NCBI RefSeq assembly: GCF_954871325.1
Contig: NC_088775.1
Coordinates: 3,583,475-3,647,474 of the forward strand
Direction: 5' to 3'
Source: Gordionus sp. m RMFG-2023
Taxonomy: Eukaryota; Nematomorpha; Gordioida; Chordodea; Parachordodidae
Length of the DNA stretch: 64,000 nt
The notes beneath the pieces are model-generated. The model made no database searches. It was not told the DNA's origin and worked only from the letters and a program-made list of their open reading frames with translations. This document shows positions 1 to 11,400 of the stretch, in pieces. Both the position numbers and the translations under genes were made by a program. Within the stretch, counting starts at the first letter, position 1. Each line of letters starts with the position of its first letter.

Positions 1-300
1 CAGCTTCTTCAACAACTGATGCTTCCCAGGGCAATATAATCTGTCTTATGGCGATTCTCCTGAGCATTTAAAAATTTGTAGAATACTGGAACAACCGTCA
101 TATAAAATTAATAATAATCTAGTTTCTGATGTTGCTCCAGCCATCTGCCACAATTGATAAGTGAGAAGCTTTATCAATTATATCTGATACTCTCGCCTTC
201 ACATCTATTGAGGCTTTGTCTAAAAGATATCCAGTCAGCTGCCTTCGTCTAGGTAAAGTGTAAATAGGATTCCTTTTTTTAACAATTCTGATGTAGTGAT
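1..300 (-). pseudogene. hAT-family transposase relic at left edge
   Basis: Reverse-strand translation of about 60-300 gives a degraded piece of a hAT-type transposase: an open stretch with GYLLDKAS, then ARVSDIIDKASHLSIVADGW followed by SNIRN, then remnants reading VPVFYKF and NAQENRHKTDY in shifted frames. The run ending in DGWSN is typical of the catalytic core of this superfamily. Stops and frameshifts interrupt it within 250 bp, so it is a dead copy. It runs off the left edge of the window, so its end and termini are not visible. Confidence 0.6.
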
Positions 301-479
301 TTTCAGTGATGGGGAAAGGTAAATTTGTCGCATATACAGCCTTTACGAACGATTGATCGAGCTCATTTTTTTTCTTTGGGATTCATTCCATCTATGAAGC
401 CGGTTATACCTAATGAGATTTACATTTAATCGCCTGTATTTTTTGACTCAAATTAATGAAACATCTGTGATTTTTCAAA

Positions 480-605
480 TGGCTCTACTTAATTTTAACA
501 GAGATGCGAACCCGGCAAAATTTTTGCCCGGATTCAGATCGGGTTCAGTTCGATCCGGGTTCAGTTCAGGTATGAATCCTGGTTCAGCTCGGGTTTAATA
601 ACTTT
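480..605. repeat. CCGGGTTCAG-rich short repeat (possible MITE fragment)
   Basis: A GC-rich island in AT-rich DNA, with iterated GATCGGGTTCAG/GATCCGGGTTCAG motifs and a GAGATGCGAACCCGG start. It resembles in style the CCGG-rich hAT MITEs elsewhere in the window but is not alignable along its length. No target duplication was identified. Confidence 0.4.
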
Positions 606-1039
606 AGAATTGGCAAAAAAATTCTTTATTTAAATCTTATGTAAAAAAAACTAGGTATAAATTTGGTATAAAAAATAAGTTTTTATTCTATTTATAGGCA
701 AAATATAGTTAAAAATTCAAAGCATAGTCATGTATCAATTTCAAAAATTTTATTTAGACGTATTAGTATAATATCTTCCAAGAGTTTTTCACTCATCTAT
801 GTGGTTGAAAGAATGAATTTCTAACGTGAAAAAGTTATTTCAACGCTAGCCTATATTAAATACATTTTTGTGAAAATATGATAAATTTAACTTTGGTTGT
901 GGGAACAGCGAATAAGATTTTGGATAAATTATAAGAATTTAGGTATTCGAGCTTAGCAGACTTTCCAAATTATGCAATATATTTTCCTTCTTATCTATTT
1001 TTTTATTAATTGCTAAATCATATATTTTAATTTTATCAT
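606..1039. other. AT-rich DNA without recognisable feature
   Basis: Very AT-rich with many stops in all frames. I see no coding similarity and no clear repeat. Confidence 0.5.
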
Positions 1040-1390
1040 TTTTTGAAGCGCGTTTTTTTTTAAATTTAAAAATCTGATTTTACCGAAAATGTATTCCATC
1101 ATGTTTTGGAATATCTACCCAGTAAATTTCAGACAATTTTTTTTTCAATAAACCTTAAACTTAATATAATTTATATTCGATTTTCCACATATTTTTTTTT
1201 TATATAAATAATAAAATGACTCAAAAGGTTAAACAGTAAAATTGTCTTACAATTCATAAGATAGGTTATATTCCAAACATGTTAGAATATATTTCTGGTA
1301 AAATACGATTTTTTTAATATTTATTTTAAACGAGCTCGAAAAAACGATTTTAAAGTTGTAAAAATAACGCATTGTCGGAAAAAAAAACAC
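1040..1390. repeat. MITE of the GGCAATGTGTTA family, copy 1
   Basis: Contains the family's inverted blocks: TTTTACCGAAAATGTATTCC with a following CATGTTTTGGAATAT on the left, and TTCCAAACATGTTAGAATAT with TTCTGGTAAAATACG on the right. It ends in a form of the terminal motif (AACGCATTGTCGG). Other copies are at 8580-8790, 14131-14440 and 36852-37558. Confidence 0.65.
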
Positions 1391-2158
1391 ATTTGACGCT
1401 AATATCGTCGGCCTAGAATTGGAGTGCTCCACTTGCGCAAATGTTTAAAATGAGAAAATCAACATTAAAGTTTAAAATCAAATATAAGAAAACCTTATTG
1501 ATCAATTTTGATAGAGCTATAACTTTGGGCAAAAATTAATATTTTTTAAATCTAGTTTTTATTTATATATATATTGGGACTAAATAAGTTATTATCCACT
1601 TCTAACTCAAAAATTTTGAAAATATCGAGTGGAGCACTCCAATTATAAAGAAAGAAAAAAGACGAAAGAGATTTTTATTTTAACTATTTTTTAGTTGAGA
1701 GTTGAACAATAAAACATAATGGAATATTATTTAATTTAAAAAAAATATATAAATATATATATAGCGAAATCTGACATAACCTATAGACCATTTTTATAAT
1801 TATAAAAAAGGGAACTTACAATTTTTTTTTTAGAAACTGACCGATACCCTCACGGTTCAGTACCAAAATAAGAAAACTGCGCTATTTAGGGCCACCACTT
1901 CTAATAATAATATATTTTCATTAACAAATATATATTTTAAGAAAAAAAACGTAAATTTTTCACTGTTACTATCTTCATACAAAATTAATCTAGAGAACTG
2001 CAACTTGGCCTATTAAGAATTTTTGCACAAGTCAAACCTCGTGTTAAATTTATTTTTATATTTTGCTTAGTCCATTAAATTTTATGAAAAATCTTCCCTG
2101 GCTTGTAAATTTTTTTTGTATAATTTTCTACATTATATTTTTAATTTATATATCTAAT
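1391..2158. other. AT-rich intergenic DNA
   Basis: No coding signal seen. GAGCACTCCAATT-like motifs near 1425 and 1635 hint at an old inverted repeat around 1420-1640, but I could not define element ends. It is followed by a poly-C run at about 2160-2173. Confidence 0.4.
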
Positions 2159-2207
2159 CCCCCCCCCCCCCCAATGTCATTTTAGATTCTTATATTACTC
2201 ACAAAAT

Positions 2208-2460
2208 CCTATAAATCAATTGTGATATCTATATTATGTATTTGTAATTCAATCATATTATAAATAACTTGTTTAATTTTTTTTGTGAATTCTGTATTAT
2301 TTAATTTATAGATTTTAAGTATTTTAATTAGACAACTCTTAAAATCAGGGTTTAACAAAAATCTTTAAATAAGCATTTGAATTGCCTAAAATTTTGGAAA
2401 AATCTTCCCATTTTTGATCTTCAAAAGAACAAGGATCGTTGAATTTTGAGCAAATTTTAA
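2208..2460 (-). CDS. Possible coding fragment, unrecognised
   Basis: On the reverse strand two adjoining open stretches stand out from the noisy surroundings. The upstream one (about 2455-2350) reads CSKFNDPCSFEDQKWEDFSK and continues with ILGNSNAYLKIFVKP to a stop. The downstream one (about 2365-2208), in another frame, reads KSCLIKILKIYKLNNTEFTK and continues to a stop near 2208. They could be two exons, or a frameshifted relic, of a short protein lying downstream of COX6B. I do not recognise the family and no clean GT-AG junction joins them. Amino-acid composition is plausible for a real gene in this AT-rich genome, but chance openness is not excluded. Confidence 0.22.
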
Positions 2461-3322
2461 ACAAATACAGAAAAATATAGTAATTTATTTTCAAATAGAA
2501 TTAATTCCCAGCTAAAAATTAGAGATTATGCCACCTAAATTTTTTATGTATCAAATTGATTGCCTAGCCTGTTAAATTGCATAGGTTAGCATGATCTTTA
2601 ATAGTTAAACCAATGTCATAAAGACTAATTTTATATCAAAAGAATTCCTAACTGTAAACTATGGTGAAAACATGAAACACTCAAGTTTGCCATTTCTCAT
2701 AGTCAATTTGCCTTATTTTATCACACACCATTATGTTAATTTTATATTTATTTCCCAATCATCTCATTGTCTATTTAAAATATGGGTAATGTTGACTTTA
2801 TGACTTGTTAAATATCTTCAGATCCTTTTCTTATTCCAAAAACAAATTTTTTTTAGCAATTTTGATCTTTTGTTCAATTTTTTTTTATTAGGATATTATG
2901 AATAACATTTTTTAAAAAAATATTTTTTGAATAATTAAATTTTTTAAAAAAATAGTAAATATTAACCATTATCAGAATTTTAATTATAGAATTATGTTTT
3001 TAATTACGCTATTAATTTTTTAAAAAATATTTTTGTCTCTTAGACACTTTTAAAATTATCACTAATGAGGTTTCACAGTATTAAAATTTTATAAATATTT
3101 TGAGAATTGACATTTAAAAATTATTCAATATTTTTGAAATTAAAATTATGGTTATATTATTATTACCGTATCGAATTTCAACATTCTTTGTTTTATTAAA
3201 CAATTTGATTAATAAAATATATTTATATATTTCTTTGAAATAAATTTAATAAAATTATAAACACTTAAATAAGACCAAATTTAGGTTAAAAATTTAATTA
3301 TAGAATTAAAAGGTTTGAATTG

Positions 3323-3694
3323 TCAATCAAGTTTAGCAGGGAAACAATCAGTTTCACGTAAATTATCATATTTCTCAATCTAAATCAAATACTATATGAT
3401 ATATATAAAAAATTAATATATACCCATGTACTCGGGCATAATTTGACATATATGAATTTAAAATATTGGCAAAGATCAAAATCTTCTCCCTTTTTGTTTA
3501 TACATCGATAATAATCTACATAATTTTGCCAGCAATTCCTGAAAATATGGTTTATAAATTTAATAATTTCTATTTTACAAGGTTTGATTTTGATTTGGAA
3601 ATCTAGCATCATAAGGAGCTGTTTTTATACCTAATTTCGCTAATGTCTGATCTTTATTTTCATAATCTCTTTTTTGTGCTTCAGCTAATGTCAT
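3323..3694 (-). CDS. COX6B: Cytochrome c oxidase subunit 6B
   Basis: Nuclear-encoded subunit of mitochondrial complex IV, facing the intermembrane space and imported by the disulfide relay. Three exons fit: 3694-3579, 3538-3424 and 3379-3323, separated by GT-AG introns of 40 and 44 bp, giving 95 residues (animal COX6B is usually about 86). Exon 1 carries the conserved APYDARFPNQNQT. Exon 2 starts NCWQNYVDYYRC, a CX9C motif, and continues with CQYFKFIYVKLCPSTW, the CX10C partner. Exon 3 gives the basic/acidic tail ending FPAKLD then TGA. Phases agree at both junctions (2 and 0). The start at 3694 is the first ATG before the conserved block; the frame stays open upstream, so a longer N-terminus is possible. 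The junction codon yields Leu where Arg or Lys is usual before NCW. It lies back to back with GGA, 1.8 kb away, with a MITE between them. Confidence 0.9.
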
Positions 3695-4064
3695 GTTCAA
3701 TAAAAAACGAGATATAAATGAAGTGTATGTGTGGTAAAAAGAATGATAATCTACAAAAGCATCTGTTAGATCTTTTAAGTAAATGACAAAAGGTACAAGT
3801 TAATTTCTTAATTATAGGTCTATCTTTAAAATATTCTGATAATCACATAATTTAAAATTTTTAAATAAACTTAAAAATGTATTAACTTGTTTTTAAAGTT
3901 AAATTTATCCAATTGTCTGTTTAACTTAAATTTATATATATATAGGCTAATTTATTTTTTATATGACCTTTGTTTTAAATTCTTTTTTGAATAATAAACT
4001 CAATGAATAATAAAAATCTGTATCCAAAAAAAATTAGCGTTGTTAGTCAAGTGGGAAAGGCCTG

Positions 4065-5036
4065 CAGCGTCTACATGAGGATTTTCATTGGATGCAAACC
4101 CCTTTCAAAAACCTATGTCTACCCCCCATAAAAAACATTTGCCATCTTCGGCGGCGGTGTTCCCCTATTAATGATACTCCTTTCAGAAAATTTAAAAAGA
4201 ATAACTTAAATTATTTTATCTCTACTACCAATCGAAATTTTGTGAATATAAAAGAGTTATTTTCCATCATTTACAATGAATTCATTAATATAGCATTATG
4301 AACTTGCTCAAAATGTCTAAACCTTTTTAATTACAGTTTTATTTGGAAAATAATTTTATGATTGTTTGTAATATATAGATTTGGTTGATGAATTGTTGTA
4401 TATAAATAGGTCTATAATAAAAGTGTTAGATTTTACAGAAATAAATTTTGTCTTATTTCATCTCAAAATTTATTAGATAACCACATAAAGTTCCTACCCC
4501 CATTAAAGCCGTCTGGTAAAGTCAGTAAGTATTGCGTTATGAGTCATTTTTATTTTTATAATTTTATGTTTTAGTTAAATTGGTGAGTCATTGTTATTTT
4601 TATAATTTTATGTTTTAGTTTAGAGTTAACATTTTATTTTTAGATTTATAAAAGTTAATTATTGTAAAGTCATTAAGATGGGATAATTTATAATTTCTAA
4701 AAATGTATTTTTATCTTATAATTTTAGAGTCATGATTAGGTGCTTTATAAATGTAAAAGAAGATATTTTTAGATTGTTAAATTTTAATTATTTATTTGTG
4801 ATTATTGCTTCCCTATAAAAGGGAAGCGAAATTGTAAATTATCAATTCATTTTTTTTGAATTCATTTTTACACAGTTAATTTTTTTCCGTTTTAAATAAT
4901 TATAATATTTTTTATTGGCTAAATAAGGAAAATTTGTAGTGGTGTTTTTTATTTGTTAAATAAAGAAAATTCGTAGTAAATTAGAAGTTGCAAGTGGCCA
5001 ACGTGATACCTACCCCCTCCGCTCATGTAGACGCTG
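4065..5036. mobile_element. hAT-type MITE, CAGCGTCTACATGA family, copy 1
   Basis: Terminal inverted repeats CAGCGTCTACATGA (left) and TCATGTAGACGCTG (right) are flanked by AAGGCCTG (4057-4064) and AAGACCTG (5037-5044), a 7/8-matching target duplication. An 8-bp duplication fits hAT insertion. The 972-bp length exceeds the 565-bp copy at 54834-55398 because about 450 bp are inserted near the right end (roughly 4520-4990). That inserted part holds a tandem duplication (about 4539-4622) and a hairpin GCTTCCCTATAAAAGGGAAG around 4808; its origin is not clear. Confidence 0.8.
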
Positions 5037-5493
5037 AAGACCTGATATATTTACAGGATATAATCAATAAAAATCTACCTCTATTTACTAAATCATTTGC
5101 TAGATTTTTACAATAATTAATTCAAATGAGTTGATAGTTTGGTTTAAGCCGGTAGTTTCTATAGATAGACGCAGAATTACCAAAATCTTCAAAGTAAATA
5201 AGTAATTTACGTCCCTAACAAAATATCAATTCATTAAAAGGGAAATTATAAAAAAATGAATTTTCAATTTATTGTGGATATACCTATAAGAGAGTTTTTA
5301 ATACCGCTGTAAAATTCCTAACAGAATAAATCTGGTAAAATAATCATTATCTCTCTATATATTATCGTCATTGCTCTTATTTAACTTATATCTTTTTTTC
5401 TATTGTGGATATTTACCGATTATTGGGATGTTTAGCCTTGAACTTTTCGCTATTTTAATTCCACAATAAATTTTAGTCAAAGCACAGAAACAT

Positions 5494-8400
5494 ATGGCAA
5501 GTGAAAGTGTAGAAAAACGTTTAAATAGCACTTTAAGTTATTTATACTCAATCTAGTTTATATATAGTAAAATTTTATTATAGATGAAGCAACTGATTTG
5601 ACAAATAAAGCTATTAATATCGAGGCCGTAAATAATTTTTGTGATTTAGTCAATTCTTATCAAGATGGTTGCAGATTTGCTGCAATCTTATTGTCAAAAA
5701 AGTTGAATTCTGATAAAGAATGGGAGATATTACAAACCATAAGCGTAAATCAATGAAATTCCTTTAGAATTTTATTTTTTTTATTCCAAAGGTGCTAAAA
5801 ATGGCTGCAGAGAAATGTGGTTCATCATTCCATAAAGAAATTGGGATGTTTAGATTTTTAAATAATTTAATAAAGCTGATTTTTCCAAAAGTATAATTTT
5901 TTATTTATAAAATTATTGTTTGGTTTGTTAAATAATTATTCAAGTATTTAGGAAACTTAACCAGTGAAAAAGTTAAAACTGAAATATGTAAATTATTATA
6001 TAGCTGGACTACGAGTATCAATGAACCAAAAATTATAGAAGCTTTTGACATGCTTAAGCAACAAAATTTAATTCCTTTCGTCATATCAGTAATCATTAAT
6101 TTATAGCTAATAAAAAAAAATCAAATTGTTAAACACATATAATTTGTTTATTATTTTATTTTAAAATATATTTTAGAGTGATTTGCAAAACATTCCAGCA
6201 TCTAAACCAGAAATACCTACTGTAAGCTCACCAAATTCCAGAATGCATAATTGTTTAGATATAGATGATAAGACATCCAAGGTTATCCACTACCATATTT
6301 TGAAATTAATAAACATCTCAATAAATATCAAATATATAATCTATTTATTTTTAGTGTTGTTATTGCCAAAAAATTAAAAAATATAATGTGAAATATAAAA
6401 TATTATAGATATTAAAATTTTTTATAAAGCAAAATAAAAGTCAATTATAAAATAATGAGCAATATACAATCCTTTATACCATTCAGAGGTATACCCTCAA
6501 GGTACTTGAACTACCTCCTTCCTTCCAGAAAGAATCTTATCTTAATCCTTAAAATACATTAGCTTACCCCCATCCCTCCCTGAGCTACTAAGGTAGTAGA
6601 GGTGCCTCGTGCCTGTTATTGGATATCTTAAGAAATCAAATCAAATGACATTGATTTGTTTTTATAATCTTATAGATTCTTAGAAGCATGATAAAAAAAA
6701 CAATTTTTATTTATGTAATGTAACATTGAGAATATTTTAGAAATATATAAATATAGATGTCAGAATTCTGATTTACTTTTCCTTAATCAATGATTTATTA
6801 ATATTAGGATGATTTTATTTTAATACTATTTTGGAATGTCAGATATAAAGCAAGTAGTCATGTGATTTTATCTTAATAAAGCTTATTTTCAATCTTTAAT
6901 TTAAGTCCCAACCATCAAGAGGGATTACTTGATAAAATAATTTATAGGATAAACTGACCCAGGGAATCATAAACTTTCTTCATAAATACTTTTTTAAGGC
7001 AGCAATCAATGAAAGTTTAGTTATATGTTATAGTTACAAGTGGTCTGCATTTGAGCCTGCTGGCTAAAACAATAAGTGGGCTGGGACAGGAAAAATGTTT
7101 TTATAATATTTATAATTAACCACTCCCCAAGATTAGAGTTTTTTAGGCCTTGTATTTAAAAAAAAATATCGAGCTGGGCAACCTTAATGAAAATTTTAAA
7201 CCAAGTCACCCACAGGCTAGGCAAAACTAAATTCCCATCGGGTCAGGCCTGAGAATTTATCAATTTGTGGACCAATGATATTTTCTAGCTCAAATTACAA
7301 AAAAAATACTAGAATATTCGAAATCGGTCAAAATAAATCCATCTTTTCAGGGCTAAGAACACTAATTTAATTGATTTCCTTTGTAACCATGTATTTTAAT
7401 TGTTTTATTCCTTCAATGGCTAAAGAATGATTTGTTTATTTAACTATATGAATGATTTAGTGCATAACCCCTCATTTGACAATTAGCGTGAATTCATGGC
7501 GGTGAATATACAAAAATTACGGCATATTTTATATACCTCACCGTGAATTTGTGACTGCGAATTTGGGTAACTCGGAGTCGGCTCAGAATAGATAAAATCC
7601 GGTACAAACCGTAAATAACCGGATTTCGAAAATCGAGATCGAACTGAATCATTTATTTTAATGTGGGCCCAGGTTAGACCTATAAATGTTCCGAATATTT
7701 TCAGTTCTTATATATTTCAAAATGCGGTTTAGTTACCTAAATCTATATTAGAGAGCATTTTTGGTTCTTAGTTTTGAACCGATTCCGAGGGTTCTGATTG
7801 GTTCTAAACTTTTCTTGTATTTTATTACCTCTACTACAGGTCTTTGATATAAGGTAATCGCGTTCTCCATTAAAAAAACTTTCAATAATAGTTTTCGGAT
7901 ATATATATAATTTTAAATAAAATTTTCTACGAAATCATCATTTAATATTACTTCCCCTATTCACCCCCCCCCCCCCCCACACTCCTAATCCATATTTTCT
8001 CCCAAACAAACAAAAACGCAAGAAATTGAACAGACTGTTGAAGAGTACTTGTCCCGACGATATAAAGCTGGCAAATCAATTAATCAAAACGTTAGTCAAA
8101 GAGGTTTTATTTTATTTATTTAAAAATCACGTGTCTTTTTTCACTTTTCCACCAATCATCCTAATACAATCGTATCATCCCAATTCTTTCGCTCATTTAG
8201 ATCCGGCGAATACATTATTTGGTCGATATTCACAATCGATTCGATCATTTAACTCGAATCCGAATTATTATTAATAAATAAATGCATTTGTTGAAATATT
8301 TTTTTCCTATCATTTTTCCATATCCTGTACATATTTTTTTTAGTTTAAAATTTAAATAATCAATAAAACCAAGAATTTTTTTTAAAATTATTAGATGGAA

Positions 8401-11400
8401 TACTCACTTTGTGTATTTCAACAAACACAAATATCATTCGATTCATACGAATAATACGATTATTCGAATCGAATACCGTTATAATGCATTTATTTGATTC
8501 GTGTTTTCGAAGGCTTCCGATTGGTCCCTAAAAATATTTAAAATGATTGGCCCAAAATTATTAGTGAGATATATTATACGGCTGGCGTCAGTATTAAGTT
8601 TTAATCATTTTTTTTTTGAAAAAATTTTTCCGGAAATGTATTCCATGATGTTTGGAATACCTAACCCACGAATTTCAGACGAATTTTCTACGAACTTTCG
8701 AACTTGTCTACAATTTATAAAGTAGGTATTCTAAACATGTTGGAATATATTTCCGATAAAATCAGATATTTCTATTTTTAATAATCTTGTAGTTTGATTA
8801 GGATTTGTGGGTGCGTTGGATGAGGATAGTTTTAAATTTTATTCGATCCTGCTATTTTAAAGCCTCACTCAATCATCCCACGTCAATTAAATATTTTAAA
8901 AATATTGAACCACGGTTTTGGTTAGCGCATGTCCATTAAACCCCCTTTTTTGGATCGGGTTTAAGGAAACGCAATTTCCGGAAGTTCTGCTTAAAAAAAC
9001 AAAGTAGCCCATAAATTATTGTTTTTTAGTTTCCACCCCCCCCCCCACCCCGTCAATCAATTTTCGAAAATATCGAACGAAATCGTTTTTGTAAAATTGG
9101 GATGAGATTGCTTCTATCGTTTGGTTAAATAATCATTAAGTTAGAAAAAGGCGGTGAGGAGGGAGGGGGGTTGTCTCCATCTTTATTGTGCTGGCGTGAG
9201 AAATTTTATACGATATTTTTGTGGTAAGGCGATAAAATCATTACTTGAAGCGCGTTATCTTAATTTTAAGAATCTGATTTTTAGTCCGGATTCCGATTAG
9301 GTCTATAATAACCACCCTATCAAATTTGGGGCAATTTTATGATAAACATTTGAAGAGATTTTCCATTCACATTAAAAAAAATAAAATATAAATTGGGGTT
9401 TCTTCAAAGGTTGGTCATAAAATTGGTAATTTATAGTGTTAATTAATGATTTAAAATGCAAAACCTACTGCTCCTATCGGGAAAATTAAACTATCACTTT
9501 ACCCAAATATTTGGTATTTTATATTTCCAAATTGGGGGAAAAAAAAGTGTAAAATATATTTTCTTAAAAAATAAAAATATGCCATAGGATGAATTGAAGA
9601 CATTAAAGAAAGTTGCCAGGAGTACCGAACTGGAGTTCATAAACAGCAACGTTAGATTACTCCAAGAAATGCTTACATCTTCCAACACTAACGAGATAAC
9701 TGCTCAAGACAAAGAACTCATGCGAGTGAATAAATATTATTTTTATTGATTTTGGGATTAGGGGTAAAGAAAGAAAGGGAAATAAAATAAAAAATATATA
9801 ACTATATTTTGATTTGTAGGAACTTTATACAACTTGCGTGAACAAAAAAGAAAAATTAGTGACCCTGGTGGACGAAGTTGATGATTCCGAAGATTCGTTG
9901 AGTAAGCTTTTATTTATTTATTTGAAAGTTTACACATTGTTCCTTTTTGGGAACACACAATTGTTAAATCCATAATTATTTTATATAACCTTTTAATTAA
10001 AGACAAATCATTTTATTTATTTTAAAATAGGGTATATACACTAAATAATTAAAAAATTGTATATTTAAAAAAAACAAATAAGCATATATTAAAAATAAAA
10101 TTAAAAAATATATGCATAAAAAGGAACTGAGAAAAAAAAATATTTAAAAAAAATGGTACAAATCACCCTAGGGAAGAGTGAATGCTTAAAAAATTGGACC
10201 CTTCATCGGGATCCCCTGAGATCTGTCTCATTTTTTTCTGGTTTTAATGAAATTGAGAGCATCACTTCCAAACATACCTTCGGTATTGGTAACGATTGGA
10301 ATGAACACGGTGTTGGTGAGGCCGGCATATTTTTATTTTAATATGTTTTTTTTTAATACATGCTTATTTTATCATTTAAAAATTAAAATCTTATCAACGA
10401 CAATAATACCAATATCGTTTAACTATTATGTTGGTGGTTTAAATAATATGTTTCCTATATTGTATGTATATCAATGCCATTGGTATAATGATTTCGATTA
10501 TTATCCATACAACTTAGAGAGGAATAAAGATAATAATTTATTGATTGTGTTTAAAAAATAAACATCATTTTAGTAAAGGGGTGCAAGTTGAATAATTGTC
10601 AGTTAGAGAAATTTCTTAGAGTCGGGAATTATTTAAGTTTTGATTCTCTTCATCTTTGACCTTTAATTACGATGTCCTTATATTATAAATATATATGAAA
10701 TACAATATTCATAGACACAAAAAGCATTGCTATCACGGAAGCTAAACTTATATAATAAATGGTGGATAAGAGATCGAGACATTATTTGATATATCGTAAT
10801 AATTGCATTCAAAACAGGTGTAGTATGTTAATGGGTTAAGTTTAACGTATAGAAGGAATATTATTTCACGTTTATCCGCGTAATAAAAGCCGAAAATTCA
10901 CTTAAATAAATCTTAAAAAAATGTAGGATAACATAACTTGTGTTAAACAATTTTTTCAATAATTTTGATATTGATTAGTGATCTACATCGGGCCTATTAA
11001 GCCCGGCCCGGCCCGAATTTTTAAAAAAGTTTTGCCGACCCGGCCCGAACCCGAAATTTTTTTAAAAAAATTAACCGACCCGGCTCGACCCGAATTTATT
11101 TAAATATAGAAATTAATTTTTATAATTACTCAAAATAAAAGACATATGTTATATGTCGTGGGTCGGGCCTAACTTTTCAGATCTCTAATTGATAATATTT
11201 TTAAAGCTATTTGTTATTAATAAAATAACGTAATGATTTAAATCAGATATTGGTATCGGCATTGAGTGGCATTAGTTTAAACAAAAATAAAATAAGACAT
11301 TATCCGATTTCATAATGTATTGTATGTATTGAAAGAAGTGAAAATATTGTTAATCGTTACCAGCCCAACACCTATAGCCATAGTTATAGTAAACGCAAAC

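Noticed and set aside
10247-10561. A 104-codon plus-strand ORF
   Set aside because: Composition is dominated by Tyr, Asn and Phe from AT-rich DNA, and its 5' part overlaps the LINE relic on the other strand.
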